NCBI GenBank assembly: GCA_013816275.1
Contig: JACDER010000121.1
Span: 1-5,639, forward strand
Direction: 5' to 3'
Length of the DNA stretch: 5,639 nt
Source of the DNA: Actinomycetota bacterium
Lineage (GTDB): Bacteria > Actinomycetota > Thermoleophilia > Gaiellales > Gaiellaceae
Numbering within the stretch: the stretch's first letter is position 1; every line of letters starts with the position of its first letter. The notes beneath the pieces were generated by a model that saw nothing but the letters and a program-made list of their open reading frames with translations, did no database searches and was not told where the DNA came from. The position numbers and the translations under genes are program-made. This document shows, piece after piece, positions 5,552-5,639 of this stretch.

Positions 5552-5639
5552 GAGAAAAGTGACACCGCAATGGGGAGAGTTTCTGCGGAGTCCGGAGCCG
5601 ACCGGCCACGCCGTGCAGATCTACCAGGACGTCTCGGAG
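5550..5639 (+). CDS. N-terminus of a probable MEDS/DcmR-type sensory domain protein (partial)
   Basis: Thirty codons are visible before the right edge: MRKVTPQWGEFLRSPEPTGH then AVQIYQDVSE. HAVQIYQD resembles the opening of the MEDS domain (a sensory domain first noted in DcmR and methanogen/methylotroph sensors, often fused to histidine kinases or found in anti-sigma-like regulators), where His is followed by hydrophobic residues, Tyr and an acidic pair. The gene would then be a signalling or regulatory protein. There is no Shine-Dalgarno site before ATG 5550. The in-frame GTG at 5559 is an alternative start and better fits the promoter seen just upstream. Its own promoter suggests a transcription unit separate from the Rieske operon. 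The assignment rests on about a dozen residues. Confidence 0.55.
   Translation, partial: MRKVTPQWGEFLRSPEPTGHAVQIYQDVSE

Overview
The window is GC-rich throughout its genes, with tightly packed genes, TANNNT-type -10 elements lying almost on start codons, and gene families (MmpL-type transporter, small cupin, PaO-like Rieske oxygenase, MEDS-like sensor) common in soil Actinobacteria. An actinobacterial chromosome, perhaps a Thermoleophilia-like lineage, is the best guess. This is inference from style; no marker gene is present.

Layout. The left edge (1-104) holds the C-terminal end of an unidentified membrane protein. It is followed after 14 bases by a complete MmpL/RND-superfamily exporter (119-2275, +). 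Converging on it is a short cupin gene (2319-2699, -), and a GC-rich hairpin covers the convergent gap and the cupin stop. The cupin start faces a second rightward block across a 28-base gap. In that gap two opposed -10-like hexamers overlap on the palindrome CCTAGG, which suggests one compact bidirectional promoter.

The rightward block (2728-5462) looks like a single operon. It encodes a probable lipoprotein alpha/beta hydrolase with an intact Ser-Asp-His triad, a two-helix membrane protein of unknown family, an agmatinase-family (ureohydrolase) gene reduced to its two ends by an internal deletion with a frame change, and a complete Rieske non-heme iron oxygenase. The junctions are 1-base, 4-base and 5-base. 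After an 87-base, less GC-rich promoter gap a new gene begins (from about 5550), whose first residues resemble the MEDS/DcmR sensory domain; it runs off the right edge.

How the genes may work together. The hydrolase, membrane protein, former ureohydrolase and Rieske oxygenase look co-transcribed and may have formed a small catabolic or modification pathway. The substrate cannot be read from the sequence. The ureohydrolase step appears lost here, since all metal-ligand motifs fall in the missing part, while translation signals into the oxygenase are kept. I did not find a convincing wholly new system. The most unusual items are the internally deleted ureohydrolase inside an otherwise intact operon and the overlapping divergent promoter.
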